From contig NZ_CP142675.1 in assembly GCF_036365825.1 (NCBI RefSeq), positions 2,736,501-2,800,500 on the forward strand: DNA of 64,000 nt, written 5' to 3'. Below are positions 1 to 8,979 of the stretch, piece by piece. The number at the start of each line of letters is the position of its first letter. Position 1 is the stretch's first letter. The translations under genes and the position numbers were made by a program. The notes beneath the pieces were generated by a model, which saw only the letters and a program-made list of their open reading frames with translations, did no database searches and had not been told where the DNA came from. The stretch comes from Qipengyuania sp. HL-TH1. GTDB lineage: Bacteria > Pseudomonadota > Alphaproteobacteria > Sphingomonadales > Sphingomonadaceae.

Positions 1-116
1 CGCTTGGCGCGCTTCACGCCGACGGCCACCTCATGCCGATCTTCATGGCGGTGGCATCGCTGTCGAACCTGAGCGAGCTGGTCGAGCGCAAGAACAGGCG
101 GGAGGCCCGTGGCTGA
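1..116 (+). CDS. SapC family protein, C-terminal fragment
   Basis: The open frame entering from the left edge (codons start at base 3) ends with TGA at 114-116. Its last 37 residues include LHADGHLMPIFMAVASLSNL and a basic tail, which match the usual end of SapC-family proteins. SapC-like genes are common next to flavin-dependent halogenase-like genes in sphingomonad carbohydrate loci, as here. The role of SapC in these loci is not established. The stop overlaps the next gene's GTG start by 8 bases, so the genes are probably co-translated. Only the C-terminus is visible, so the call rests on this motif and the context. Confidence 0.7.
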   Translation, partial: LGALHADGHLMPIFMAVASLSNLSELVERKNRREARG

Positions 117-1140
117 AGCCGATCCTTCGATCTTCGCGCAGATGAAACCGGTCGAAGTGCGCGAAGCTGCGGACTTTGCCGCGCTTTCGGCGCTGCTCGA
201 CGAGGCCAGCGCGCCATTCGTGGTGCGCGGCCTGGTGAACGACTGGCCACTGGTTGCGGCTGGCCGCGATTCGCCCCGCGCGGCCCGGTCCTACCTGCTG
301 GACAAAGCGCATCCCGTGCCGTTCGAAGTGACGATCGGCCAGCCGGGGCGCGACGGCCGGCTGTTCTACGAAGACGATTTCGCCATGAATTTCCGCCAGG
401 CGCGCGGGAAACTGGCGGATATCTTCCGCGGCTTCGACGACAATGAAGGCCGCGCGGACGCGCCGGCAATCTACCTCACCTCGGTCGATATGAAGCTGTT
501 CTTCGACGGCCTGGCCGATGAAAACCCCTCCCCGGTCCGCGGCCGCGATCCGCGCGAAAGCATCTGGATCGGGACTGATACGCGCGTCGCGGCGCACAAT
601 GATTTTCCGCGCAATCTCGCCTGCTGCGCCGTCGGCCGGCGGCGCTTCACGGTGTTCCCGCCTGAACAGTTCCGCAATCTCTATATCGGTCCGCTGGAAA
701 ACACGCCCGCGGGCCGCGCGGTCAGTCTGGTCGACTTCCACGATCCGGACCTGGCAGCATTCCCCCGTTTCGCCGAGGCGCTGGCGCATGCCCGGATCGC
801 CGAACTCGAGCCGGGCGATGCGATCTACATCCCGTCGATGTGGTGGCACCATGTCGAAGGGCTGGAGGTCTTCAATGTCCTGGTGAATTACTGGTGGCGC
901 GACACGCCGGGTTTTCTGGGGCAGCCCCAGGACGCGCTCAACCACGCGATATGGGCGCTGCGCGATCTGCCGCAGGAGGAGCGGGCCTTCTGGCGGCAGC
1001 TGTTCGATCACTACGTGTTCGAGAACCCGCCCGAGGTGGCCGAGCATATTCCCGAACCGGCGCGCGGCATACTCGCGCCGCTTACCGCCGAAACCGCCAG
1101 CCGCATTCGCACCTTCCTGCTGAGGACACTGAACCGATGA
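109..1140 (+). CDS. Cupin-like (JmjC-type) domain protein
   Basis: This 343-residue protein of the cupin_8/JmjC-like family probably binds Fe(II) and may be a 2-oxoglutarate-dependent oxygenase or hydroxylase. The putative metal ligands are visible as H163-x-D165 (motif AAHND) and a distal His in WWHHVE at about 247-248. The start is a GTG at 109 overlapping the end of the SapC gene. The stop at 1138-1140 overlaps the ATG of the halogenase-like gene. This SapC, cupin, halogenase-like order recurs in Sphingomonadales and Caulobacterales near TonB receptors and glycoside hydrolases. Its substrate is unknown. Confidence 0.8.
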   Translation: MAEADPSIFAQMKPVEVREAADFAALSALLDEASAPFVVRGLVNDWPLVAAGRDSPRAARSYLLDKAHPVPFEVTIGQPGRDGRLFYEDDFAMNFRQARGKLADIFRGFDDNEGRADAPAIYLTSVDMKLFFDGLADENPSPVRGRDPRESIWIGTDTRVAAHNDFPRNLACCAVGRRRFTVFPPEQFRNLYIGPLENTPAGRAVSLVDFHDPDLAAFPRFAEALAHARIAELEPGDAIYIPSMWWHHVEGLEVFNVLVNYWWRDTPGFLGQPQDALNHAIWALRDLPQEERAFWRQLFDHYVFENPPEVAEHIPEPARGILAPLTAETASRIRTFLLRTLNR

Positions 1141-2639
1141 GAAGCGATTTCAAACCCCGGCGCATCGTCGTGGCCGGCGGCGGCACCGCGGGCTGGATGG
1201 CTGCCGCGGCCATCGCCCACACCATGGGCGATGCGATCGATCTGACGCTGGTCGAAAGCGATGCCATCGGCACCGTCGGGGTCGGCGAGGCTACCATCCC
1301 TCCGCTGGTGCTGTTCAACCGCCTGATCGGCATAAGCGAGGCCGATTTCATGCGGGAAACGCAGGCCACCTTCAAACTCGGCATCGAATTCGAGAACTGG
1401 AAACGCGACGGCGAGAAATACTTCCATTCTTTCGGCAACACCGGGCGCGACCACTGGTCGGCCGGCTTCCAGCATTTCTGGGCCGAAGGGCGCGAACGCG
1501 GCCATACGGTCAGTTACGACGAATATTGCCTCGAGCTTGTCGCCGCCTACGCCAAGAAATTCGCCCATCTGCCCGAAAACGGCCTCAACTACGCCTATCA
1601 CCTGAACGCGACCGCATATGCCGCCTATCTGCGCCGCATCGCCGAACAGGCCGGGGCGAAGCGCGTCGAGGGCAAGATTGGCAAGGTCGATATCGATGGC
1701 GAGACGGGTAATATCGCGGCGATCGGCCTGGAGGACGGGACTCGCCTCGAAGGCGATCTGTTCGTCGATTGCACCGGGTTCCGCGCGTTGCTGATCGAAG
1801 GCGCGCTGCATGTCGGCTATGACGACTGGTCGCATTATCTGCCCTGCGACAGCGCGATCGCGGTGCAGACCGAACTGGCCGGCCCCCCGGTGCCCTACAC
1901 CCGCGCGATCGCGCATGATGCGGGATGGCAATGGCGCATTCCGCTGCAGCACCGGGGCGGAAACGGCATTGTCTATTGCAGCCGCTACCTGTCGCAGGAC
2001 GCCGCGCATGATCGCCTGATGTCGACGCTCGACGGCAAGCCGATCAGCGAACCGCGCGCAATCCCCTTCACCACCGGCGCACGGCGCAAGCAATGGCACC
2101 GCAACTGCATTGCCATCGGCCTGTCGTCCGGCTTCCTGGAACCGCTCGAATCGACGAGCATCCACCTGATCCAGCGGGCGGTCATCCGGCTGTTGCGGAT
2201 GATGCCGGCAGGCGATGTGAGCGAGCGCGACATTGCCGAATTCAACGACCAGCAGCTGACCGACATGATCCAGGTCCGCGACTTCCTGATCCTGCACTAC
2301 AAGGCCACCGAGCGGCGCGACAGCCCGTTCTGGCGTCAGTGCGCGACGATGGATATTCCCGACAGTCTGACCCAGAAGATCGAACTGTTCCGCGAAACCG
2401 GGCGCGTGTTCCGCAAGAACGAGGAACTGTTCGTCGAGAACAGCTGGATCCAGGTCATGCTGGGTCAGGGGATCATGCCGCGCGCCTTCCACCCGGTCGC
2501 CAAGAAGATGACCGACGAAGAGCTGGCGCATTTCCTCCAGACGCTGCGCGAGAAAGTGGCCCGCACCGTTGCGAACCTGCCCGACCACCATGCCTATGTC
2601 GCGCAATACTGCGGGGCAAAAACCGCCCAGGCAGCCTAG
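1137..2639 (+). CDS. Tryptophan halogenase family flavoprotein
   Basis: The 500-residue product belongs to the flavin-dependent tryptophan halogenase family. It shows the FAD-binding GGGTAGW motif at about 14-20, a Lys at about 80 where PrnA has its catalytic Lys79, the halogenase signature WQWRIP at 264-269, and SGFLEPLESTS with a conserved Glu near 338. The ATG at 1137 overlaps the upstream stop, which favours it over the longer open frame. Members in sugar-utilisation loci have no demonstrated halogenation substrate, so the activity is inferred from family and context only. It probably forms an operon with the SapC and cupin genes. Confidence 0.85.
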   Translation: MRSDFKPRRIVVAGGGTAGWMAAAAIAHTMGDAIDLTLVESDAIGTVGVGEATIPPLVLFNRLIGISEADFMRETQATFKLGIEFENWKRDGEKYFHSFGNTGRDHWSAGFQHFWAEGRERGHTVSYDEYCLELVAAYAKKFAHLPENGLNYAYHLNATAYAAYLRRIAEQAGAKRVEGKIGKVDIDGETGNIAAIGLEDGTRLEGDLFVDCTGFRALLIEGALHVGYDDWSHYLPCDSAIAVQTELAGPPVPYTRAIAHDAGWQWRIPLQHRGGNGIVYCSRYLSQDAAHDRLMSTLDGKPISEPRAIPFTTGARRKQWHRNCIAIGLSSGFLEPLESTSIHLIQRAVIRLLRMMPAGDVSERDIAEFNDQQLTDMIQVRDFLILHYKATERRDSPFWRQCATMDIPDSLTQKIELFRETGRVFRKNEELFVENSWIQVMLGQGIMPRAFHPVAKKMTDEELAHFLQTLREKVARTVANLPDHHAYVAQYCGAKTAQAA

Positions 2640-2704
2640 ACCGGGGTTCAATGCCCGGCCGGTTCGTATTAGCACGGTCTGAGTTTCGGGGGGTTAGCTA
2701 TTCC

Positions 2705-3766
2705 ATGGGCCGGCGGCGCCAGTCAGTGACCATCAAGCACGTCGCAGCCGATGCGGGGGTTTCCCTGCAGACGGTCAGCCGCGTGATCAACAAGGAACCG
2801 AACGTACGCCCGGCCATGAAGGAGCGCGTTCAGGCGAGCATCGACAAGCTGGGATATGTCCCCTCGATCGCGGCGCAGCGGATGAGCGGATCGCGGTCCT
2901 ACCTGATCCTGGCGATCAACGACCGGGACCGCACGATTGCCGATTGGCGGGCCCGCGATGGCCGCGACTGGGTCGACCAGATGCTGCTCGGCGGCATGCT
3001 GACCGCGGCCGAGCGCGGCTACCGGATGATCTTCGAACTGATCGATACGCACAGCGACCATGTGGAGCGCGAACTCGGCGCGGCGATCGCGGCTTTGCAG
3101 CCCGACGGCGTTATCGTCACACCGCCGCATTCGGAAAACCCGCAGATCACCGGCTTGCTGGCCGAAAACGGCATTCCGTTTGCGCGCATCGGCTCGAAGG
3201 AGGATGGGCCAGGTATCGCCATGACCATGGGCGACGAGCTGCTCGCGGGCAAAGCCACCGACCATCTTATCGAACTGGGCCACATGCGCATCGGCTTTAT
3301 CGCGGGGCCGGACGAATACAGCCTGGCGGGCTGGCGCACCGATGGCTGGCGCGAAGCGATGGGGAATGCCGAGCTCGATTGCGAAGACCTGCTCGAACAG
3401 GGCGATTTCGGCTTCGAAAGCGGGCTTGCCGCAGCGCAGGCTTTGCTCGACCGCGAAAATCCCCCGACGGCGATCATCGCCAGCAGCGACCAAATGGCTC
3501 TGGCAGCGCTCGATGTGGCCAAGGAACGCGGCCTCCACGTCCCGCGCGATCTGTCGATCGTCAGTTTCGACAACACACCCATCGTGCGCTTCGCCACGCC
3601 GTCGCTCACTGCCGTCGACCAGCCGATTGCGCGCACTGCCGCACGGGCGGTCGAATTGCTGATCGATTTCAACAAGCATGGCGCGCCCCAGGCGCCGGTG
3701 GTGGTCGAAGGCGAGCTGATCGTCCGTGCCTCCACGGCCCGCGCGCCCACGCGTTCCCGCACTTGA
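2705..3766 (+). CDS. LacI family transcriptional regulator
   Basis: This is a 353-residue LacI/GalR repressor. The N-terminal helix-turn-helix reads VTIKHVAADAGVSLQTVSRV (about 10-29), followed by the hinge helix region, then a periplasmic-binding-protein-like effector domain ending with the usual SFDNTPIVRFATPSLTAVDQ region. The ATG at 2705 places the HTH right at the N-terminus, as in the family. It follows the halogenase-like gene by 65 bases and is translationally linked to the MFS gene downstream. A LacI-type palindrome lies at 4996-5009 before the GH3 gene, so it probably represses the sugar locus in the absence of an oligosaccharide-derived inducer. Confidence 0.9.
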   Translation: MGRRRQSVTIKHVAADAGVSLQTVSRVINKEPNVRPAMKERVQASIDKLGYVPSIAAQRMSGSRSYLILAINDRDRTIADWRARDGRDWVDQMLLGGMLTAAERGYRMIFELIDTHSDHVERELGAAIAALQPDGVIVTPPHSENPQITGLLAENGIPFARIGSKEDGPGIAMTMGDELLAGKATDHLIELGHMRIGFIAGPDEYSLAGWRTDGWREAMGNAELDCEDLLEQGDFGFESGLAAAQALLDRENPPTAIIASSDQMALAALDVAKERGLHVPRDLSIVSFDNTPIVRFATPSLTAVDQPIARTAARAVELLIDFNKHGAPQAPVVVEGELIVRASTARAPTRSRT

Positions 3767-4962
3767 GCCGGGACGCGGGCATAACCCAATCGCGCCGGTT
3801 CCTGTGGCTTTACGCGCTCGCGGTAGCCGGCGGCGCGGTATCCTACGTTCCGTTCCTCACCCTGCTGCTGCCTCTCAGAGCCAGCGACATGGCCAGCGCG
3901 GGCACGATCGATCTGCTAGCTTACGCCGCCTTCGCCGGGGCGATTGCCGCGAGTTGTGCCAATATCGGCTTCGGCTGGCTGAGCGATGTGACGCGCCGGC
4001 GCAAACCGTGGATCGTCGCCGGGATGCTCTCGTCGAGCCTGCTGTTGCTGTGCGTGCCCCTTGCGCAGGACCGGACCCAGCTGCTGATCGCGATCGTCGC
4101 GTGGCAATTGGCGGTGAACATGATGCTCGCGCCGCTGGCGGCCTGGGCCGGGGATGTCGTGCCCGACAATCAGAAAGGCTTTCTCGGCGGCCTGCTGGCC
4201 TTCGCGCCGACGCTGGGTGCGCTGTCGGGGGCCTTCGTGACCATCCCGGGGCTGGCCGGACCGGACCTGCGCCTTGGCCTCGTCGCGGGACTGGTCGTGG
4301 TGATGGTGCTGCCGGTGGTGGTGTTCGGCCGTCCGCGGGCGATGCCGCATCTGATGGCGGACAAGCCGGCAAGCCCGCATGGGCATCGCCGGGCGGCCCG
4401 CGACATGGTCGCCCGGATGTGGCTCGCCCGGCTGCTCGTCCAGATCGCCGAAGCGACCATGTTCGCCTATCTGCTGGTGTGGATATCGGGGATCGAGCCG
4501 GATTTCGGCGATAGTGACACTGCGCGGATCTTCGCGCTCGTGCTCGGCCTGTCGGTGCCGCTAGCCCTGCTTGCCGGCCGCTGGTCCGATATCCGCAGCC
4601 GTCCGATCCTGCCACTGGTGCTGGGTTCGGGGATCGGCAGCATCGGTCTTGCCATCATGGCCCTGTCAGGAGGGCTTGCCGGGGCGCTTTTCGGCTATGT
4701 CGTCTTCGGCTTGTCGACCAGCGTATTCCTGGCGCTGCATTCCAGCCAGACGCTGAGGTTTCTTCCCAAACCTGCACGGCGCGGCCGCGATCTCGGCTTT
4801 TTCAACCTCACCAACACGGTGCCCAGCCTGATCATGCCATGGCTGACGCTGGCCATGGTCCCGGTGTTCGGTTTCAGCGGGCTCTTCTGGGTTCTTGCCG
4901 GGCTCGCCGCGCTGGCAACGCTCCTGCTGGCAACCAGGCTGCGCGGTGAAAACGCCGCTTGA
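3763..4962 (+). CDS. MFS transporter
   Basis: This 399-residue major facilitator protein has about 12 hydrophobic segments and the loop 2-3 motif GWLSDVTRRRKPW, with a second related motif (GRWSDIRSRP) in the C-terminal half. The proposed start is the TTG at 3763, which overlaps the lacI-type stop as TTGA. No ATG exists before the first membrane segment, so a rare start is needed. Position in the locus suggests import of a sugar or oligosaccharide across the inner membrane. The substrate cannot be told from sequence alone. Confidence 0.8.
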   Translation: MSRDAGITQSRRFLWLYALAVAGGAVSYVPFLTLLLPLRASDMASAGTIDLLAYAAFAGAIAASCANIGFGWLSDVTRRRKPWIVAGMLSSSLLLLCVPLAQDRTQLLIAIVAWQLAVNMMLAPLAAWAGDVVPDNQKGFLGGLLAFAPTLGALSGAFVTIPGLAGPDLRLGLVAGLVVVMVLPVVVFGRPRAMPHLMADKPASPHGHRRAARDMVARMWLARLLVQIAEATMFAYLLVWISGIEPDFGDSDTARIFALVLGLSVPLALLAGRWSDIRSRPILPLVLGSGIGSIGLAIMALSGGLAGALFGYVVFGLSTSVFLALHSSQTLRFLPKPARRGRDLGFFNLTNTVPSLIMPWLTLAMVPVFGFSGLFWVLAGLAALATLLLATRLRGENAA

Positions 4963-4995
4963 TTTTACCGGATACGCGTGGCACCCCAGCCCGAT

Positions 4996-5009
4996 TGATA
5001 ACGTTCTCA
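4996..5009. promoter_or_regulatory. LacI-type operator palindrome before the GH3 gene
   Basis: TGATAAC-GTTCTCA is a 14-bp near-perfect palindrome with a central CG and one mismatch, the typical architecture of a LacI/GalR operator. The 11-mer AACGTTCTCAT (5000-5010) recurs as its exact reverse complement at 5041-5051, at the start of the GH3 coding region. The regulator encoded at 2705-3766 is the obvious candidate to bind it. This is an inference from symmetry and position. Confidence 0.65.
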
Positions 5010-5031
5010 TTTGAACAAGGGAGCGGGAGGG

Positions 5032-7425
5032 ATGGCTGGAATGAGAACGTTTTTACTAGCGACGGCTGCCGCAATCGGGCTGGCGGGATGCACCACGGTT
5101 CCCGCCCCTGCCGCGAGCGCACCGCCGGCGCAAACCGCGCCCGTCGCCGATGAAGATGCGCGCATTGCCGATCTCGTCGCGCGGATGAGCCTCGAGCGCA
5201 AGGTCGCGCAGCTGATCCAGCCGCAGATCGGGTCCTTCACTGCGGCAGACATGCGCCGCTATCGCTTCGGCAGCTATCTCAATGGCGGAAACCGCGGCCC
5301 CTATGGCGATGAATTCGCCCCGGCCTCGCAATGGCTGCGCCATGCCGATGAAATGTATCTCGCCTCGGTAGAGCCGCTCGCAGGCGGAGAACCCGTCATC
5401 CCGACCATGTGGGGCACCGATGCGGTGCACGGCCATACCAATGTCGTGGGGGCGACCATCTTTCCGCACAACATCGGCCTGGGCGCGGCGCGCGATCCCG
5501 ATCTCGTCCGCCAGATCGGCGAAGCGACCGCCGTCGAGATCGAGGTGACCGGAATCGACTGGAATTTCTCGCCCACCGTCGCCGTCGCCCGCGACGACCG
5601 CTGGGGCCGGACCTATGAAAGCTATTCCGAAGATCCCGCCATCGTAGCCCCCCTTGGCGCAGCACTCGTCGAAGGTCTGCAGGGGCGGAAGGGCGAAGCC
5701 GACCGTCTCGGCGCCGGACACGTCATTGCCACCGCCAAGCATTTCTTTGGCGATGGCGGGACCGAGCAGGGGGTCGACCAGGGCGAGGTCACCGGGGACA
5801 TCGAAGCGCTGAAGGCGATCCATGCCGCGCCATACCCCGCGACGATCGATGCGGGCGTCGAAGCGATCATGGCCAGCTTCAATTCGATCAACGGCGTCAA
5901 GATGCATGGCAACAAGATGCTGCTTACCGATGTCCTGCGCGGCGAGCTGGGCTTCGACGGGCTCGTGGTCGGCGACTGGAACGGCCACGGCCAGGTTGCC
6001 GGCTGCACCAATACCGATTGCCCCCAATCGCTGCTCGCCGGGCTCGACATCTACATGGTGCCCGACGACTGGAAGGGCCTGTACGAAACGCTGATCGCCC
6101 AGGTCCGGGATGGCACCATCCCGGTGCCGGTCCTCGACGAAGCCGTCAGCCGTATCCTCCGCGTCAAGATGCGCGCCGGCCTGCTGGACGAATTCGCCCA
6201 GCCGTCCGCGCGGCCCAATGCCGGCGAATACCATTTGCTGGGCTCGCCCGAGCACCGCGCGATCGCCCGCGAGGCGGTCGCCAAATCGCAGGTCCTGCTG
6301 AAGAACGACGGTGTGCTGCCGCTGGCCGAAGGCGCCGACATCCTCGTCGCCGGGAGCGCTGCCGACAGCATCGCGCAGGCCGCGGGCGGATGGACGCTCA
6401 CCTGGCAGGGCGGGCTTGAACTCGCGAACGCAGAACATTTCCCCGGCGCGACCTCGATCTGGCAGGGGCTCAAGGACGCTGCCGCAGCGCGTGGCGGCAG
6501 TGCCACTCTGTCGGTCGATGGGACCTATGCCGCCAAACCCGACGCCGCGATCGTGGTCTTCGGCGAAGAACCCTATGCCGAATTCGCCGGCGACCGGAAG
6601 CACCTCGGCTTCTCCGACGAAGAGGGGCTCGGCCTGCTGCGCAAGTTCGCAGCCGAAGGCGTACCCACGGTCGCCGTGTTCCTGTCGGGCCGCCCGATGT
6701 GGATGAACCGCGAACTCAATTTGGCCGACGCCTTTGTCGCCAGCTGGCTTCCGGGCAGCGAGGGCGCGGGTGTTGCCGATGTCCTCACCGGCGCGGTGCC
6801 GGTCACGGGCAAACTCGGCTTCAGCTGGCCCGAACGCTGCGATTATGGCCCGCTCAACAGCCCCGAAGGCGCGCTTTTCCCGGTGGGCTACGGCCGTTCG
6901 CTGGCGGACACCGCGCCGCTGCGCAAGCTCGACGAGAATTGCGCTCCGCTCGAACAGGGGCCCGCGCTCGACTGGTATGTCAACGGCCGCCTCGCCGACG
7001 GCGTGCTGGCCAATACCGCGAGTGGCAAGCTCGACAATCTGCGCGGCGAAGCGGGCGGGATCACCGCCATGGGCCTCGACCGGAGCGCGCAGGAAGACGC
7101 GCGGAGCGTAACCTTCGCGCCGGGCGCCGCGCTCGAACTGTCGCAGGGCGGCGGCAACAGCGGCTACGGCTACCGCATCCTCTACGCCGTCACCGATCGG
7201 CCCGAGGCCCCCGTCACGCTCGCGGTCGGTTCGGGCGAACCGCTCGACATCACGCAGCAGCTGGCAGTCGCAGCGGGCAAGAGCTGGCGGGAGATGATCA
7301 TCACCGGCGCTTGCACCACCGATCTCGGCCCGACGCTGACCTTCGCATCGCAGGGCGCTTTCGCGCTGAGCATCGGGACCATCGTGCGCGAGGAATTTGC
7401 AGACGGAACCGACTGTTCGTTCTGA
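5032..7425 (+). CDS. Glycoside hydrolase family 3 beta-glucosidase (exo-1,4-beta-glucosidase type), lipoprotein
   Basis: The product is a roughly 797-residue GH3 enzyme that would release terminal glucose from beta-glucans or cello-oligosaccharides. The N-terminus is a lipoprotein signal with lipobox LAGC, so it is probably anchored in an outer or inner membrane leaflet facing the periplasm. The GH3 barrel shows KHFFGDGGT and the nucleophile motif LVVGDW with Asp at about 315. The second GH3 domain follows, and the last about 170 residues resemble the C-terminal beta-sandwich of ExoP-like enzymes. Two starts are possible: ATG 5032 (AAGGGAG 8 bases upstream) and ATG 5041 (GGAGG about 10 bases upstream). 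Confidence 0.9.
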   Translation: MAGMRTFLLATAAAIGLAGCTTVPAPAASAPPAQTAPVADEDARIADLVARMSLERKVAQLIQPQIGSFTAADMRRYRFGSYLNGGNRGPYGDEFAPASQWLRHADEMYLASVEPLAGGEPVIPTMWGTDAVHGHTNVVGATIFPHNIGLGAARDPDLVRQIGEATAVEIEVTGIDWNFSPTVAVARDDRWGRTYESYSEDPAIVAPLGAALVEGLQGRKGEADRLGAGHVIATAKHFFGDGGTEQGVDQGEVTGDIEALKAIHAAPYPATIDAGVEAIMASFNSINGVKMHGNKMLLTDVLRGELGFDGLVVGDWNGHGQVAGCTNTDCPQSLLAGLDIYMVPDDWKGLYETLIAQVRDGTIPVPVLDEAVSRILRVKMRAGLLDEFAQPSARPNAGEYHLLGSPEHRAIAREAVAKSQVLLKNDGVLPLAEGADILVAGSAADSIAQAAGGWTLTWQGGLELANAEHFPGATSIWQGLKDAAAARGGSATLSVDGTYAAKPDAAIVVFGEEPYAEFAGDRKHLGFSDEEGLGLLRKFAAEGVPTVAVFLSGRPMWMNRELNLADAFVASWLPGSEGAGVADVLTGAVPVTGKLGFSWPERCDYGPLNSPEGALFPVGYGRSLADTAPLRKLDENCAPLEQGPALDWYVNGRLADGVLANTASGKLDNLRGEAGGITAMGLDRSAQEDARSVTFAPGAALELSQGGGNSGYGYRILYAVTDRPEAPVTLAVGSGEPLDITQQLAVAAGKSWREMIITGACTTDLGPTLTFASQGAFALSIGTIVREEFADGTDCSF

Positions 7426-7440
7426 GCAGGCCGGTCCAAA

Positions 7441-7477
7441 CTCCCGGCGTGAGGCGGCACGCGCCTGAGACCGGGAG
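7441..7477. promoter_or_regulatory. Nested inverted repeat between GH3 and sugar symporter genes
   Basis: CTCCCGG (7441-7447) pairs with CCGGGAG (7471-7477), and inside it AGGCG (7452-7456) pairs with CGCCT (7462-7466). The transcript could fold into a two-tier hairpin. There is no T-tract, so it is more likely an mRNA-stability or attenuation element than an intrinsic terminator. Confidence 0.4.
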
Positions 7478-7536
7478 CCATAGAATACAAACCGGGCCCC
7501 ACCAGGGTCGCACCGGGTCTTGGGAGGATAACTGAC

Positions 7537-8835
7537 ATGGCACTGGCACCCGACGCCGCAACGAGCGCAATTCCCGCTTCGATCGAGGACGACAGGCCGC
7601 CGGTCGACGCACCGGGCCTGCAGTATTTCGTATTCGGCCTGTTCTTCATCTTCGGCGGTATCACGTCGCTCAACGACGTGATCATCCCCAAGCTGAAGGA
7701 ACTGTTCACGCTCAACTGGACCGAAGCGATGCTGGTCCAGTTCTGCTTCTTCGCCGCCTATGCGATTATCGGCATACCGGGCGCGAAACTGGTCAAGAAG
7801 ATCGGCTACATGCGCGGCGCGGTCGCGGGCCTGCTTACCATGATGGCGGGCTGCCTGCTGTTCATCCCGGCCAGCCAGACAGCGACCTATGCGATCTTCC
7901 TGTTCGCGCTGTTCGTCCTCGCCAGCGGTGTGGTGATCGTCCAGGTCGTCGCGAACCCGCTGATCAGCCTGCTCGGCCCGCCCAGCACCACGCACAGCCG
8001 GCTGACCTTCGCGCAGGCGTTCAATTCGCTCGGCACCACCATTTTCCCGATCGTCGGGGCGGCGCTCATCCTTGGCAGCCTGGCCACGATCAGCGCCGAC
8101 CAATTGTCCGGCGCCGACCTCCAGGCCTATCGCCAGGCGGAAAGCGAGGCGATCTGGCAGGGCTATCTCGGCCTGGCAGCGCTGATTGCGCTGGTCGCTC
8201 TCACGGTCTGGCTGTTCCGCAACCGCCTGCAGGGCGAAACGCACGAAGCCTCCGAAGGGCTCGCCGGGCTCGACCTGCTGAAGCGCGGCCGCTTCGGCTA
8301 TGGCGCGCTGTGCATCTTCCTTTACGTCGGCGCCGAAGTGTCGATCGGCTCGGTAATCATCAATTACCTGTCCGGAGAACGCGTGCTGGGTCAGCCCGAA
8401 AGCGTGATCGGTTGGATGATCGGCCTGTATTGGGGCGGCGCGATGATCGGCCGGTTCATCGGATCGGTGTTCCTGCGCCTGTTCAGCCCGGGCAAGATCC
8501 TTGCCTTCAACGCCGCTGGCGCCATCGCACTGATCGTGATCTCGACCACCAGCAGCGGTTCCATCGCCGCTTACAGCTTGCTCGCCGTGGGTCTGATGAA
8601 CTCGATCATGTTCCCGACGATCTTCTCGCTCGCCTGCGAAAAACTGGGCCCGCGCGCAGCAGACGGTTCGGGCATCATCAACGTGGCGATCTGCGGCGGC
8701 GCTATCGTTCCCCTCATCTACGGGGTCGTGGCCGATGCTACGGGCGGAGATCTGGCCGTGGCGATGATCATCCCGATCATCTGCTACGCAATCATCGCCG
8801 GGTTTGGCGTCTTTGCGAGGAAGCCCGCCAGCTAG
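7537..8835 (+). CDS. FucP/GluP-type sugar MFS symporter
   Basis: This 432-residue transporter of the fucose/glucose-galactose:H+ symporter family has about 12 membrane segments. Family features include FFIFGGITSLNDVIIPKLK in helix 1, the helix 4-5 stretch GVVIVQVVANPLISLLGPP, and TFAQAFNSLGTTIFP. A good ribosome binding site (GGGAGGA) lies 7-8 bases before the ATG. It follows the GH3 gene by 111 bases and probably takes up the monosaccharide released by that enzyme. Glucose is the likely cargo given the GH3 neighbour, but this is inferred. Confidence 0.88.
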   Translation: MALAPDAATSAIPASIEDDRPPVDAPGLQYFVFGLFFIFGGITSLNDVIIPKLKELFTLNWTEAMLVQFCFFAAYAIIGIPGAKLVKKIGYMRGAVAGLLTMMAGCLLFIPASQTATYAIFLFALFVLASGVVIVQVVANPLISLLGPPSTTHSRLTFAQAFNSLGTTIFPIVGAALILGSLATISADQLSGADLQAYRQAESEAIWQGYLGLAALIALVALTVWLFRNRLQGETHEASEGLAGLDLLKRGRFGYGALCIFLYVGAEVSIGSVIINYLSGERVLGQPESVIGWMIGLYWGGAMIGRFIGSVFLRLFSPGKILAFNAAGAIALIVISTTSSGSIAAYSLLAVGLMNSIMFPTIFSLACEKLGPRAADGSGIINVAICGGAIVPLIYGVVADATGGDLAVAMIIPIICYAIIAGFGVFARKPAS

Positions 8836-8979
8836 GACTTGGCGGTCGGGAATGGCTTGAGGGCACGACATCGGCCTGGGCCTCCATCCCGGGCAGATGC
8901 AACAGGCGCTCCGAACTCGGTCGCAAGGTGACCGCCGTCAGCGGATTCGTCCGCGCCCACCCGAGACGCGGCGTGACGG

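Noticed and set aside
1011..2675. A 554-codon minus-strand frame opposite the halogenase-like gene
   Set aside because: Shadow of a gene with clear family motifs.
5056..8871. A 1271-codon open frame on the minus strand
   Set aside because: It lies antisense to the well-supported GH3 and symporter genes, has low-complexity, Arg/Asp-rich translation and matches nothing. Long antisense frames are expected at this GC content.
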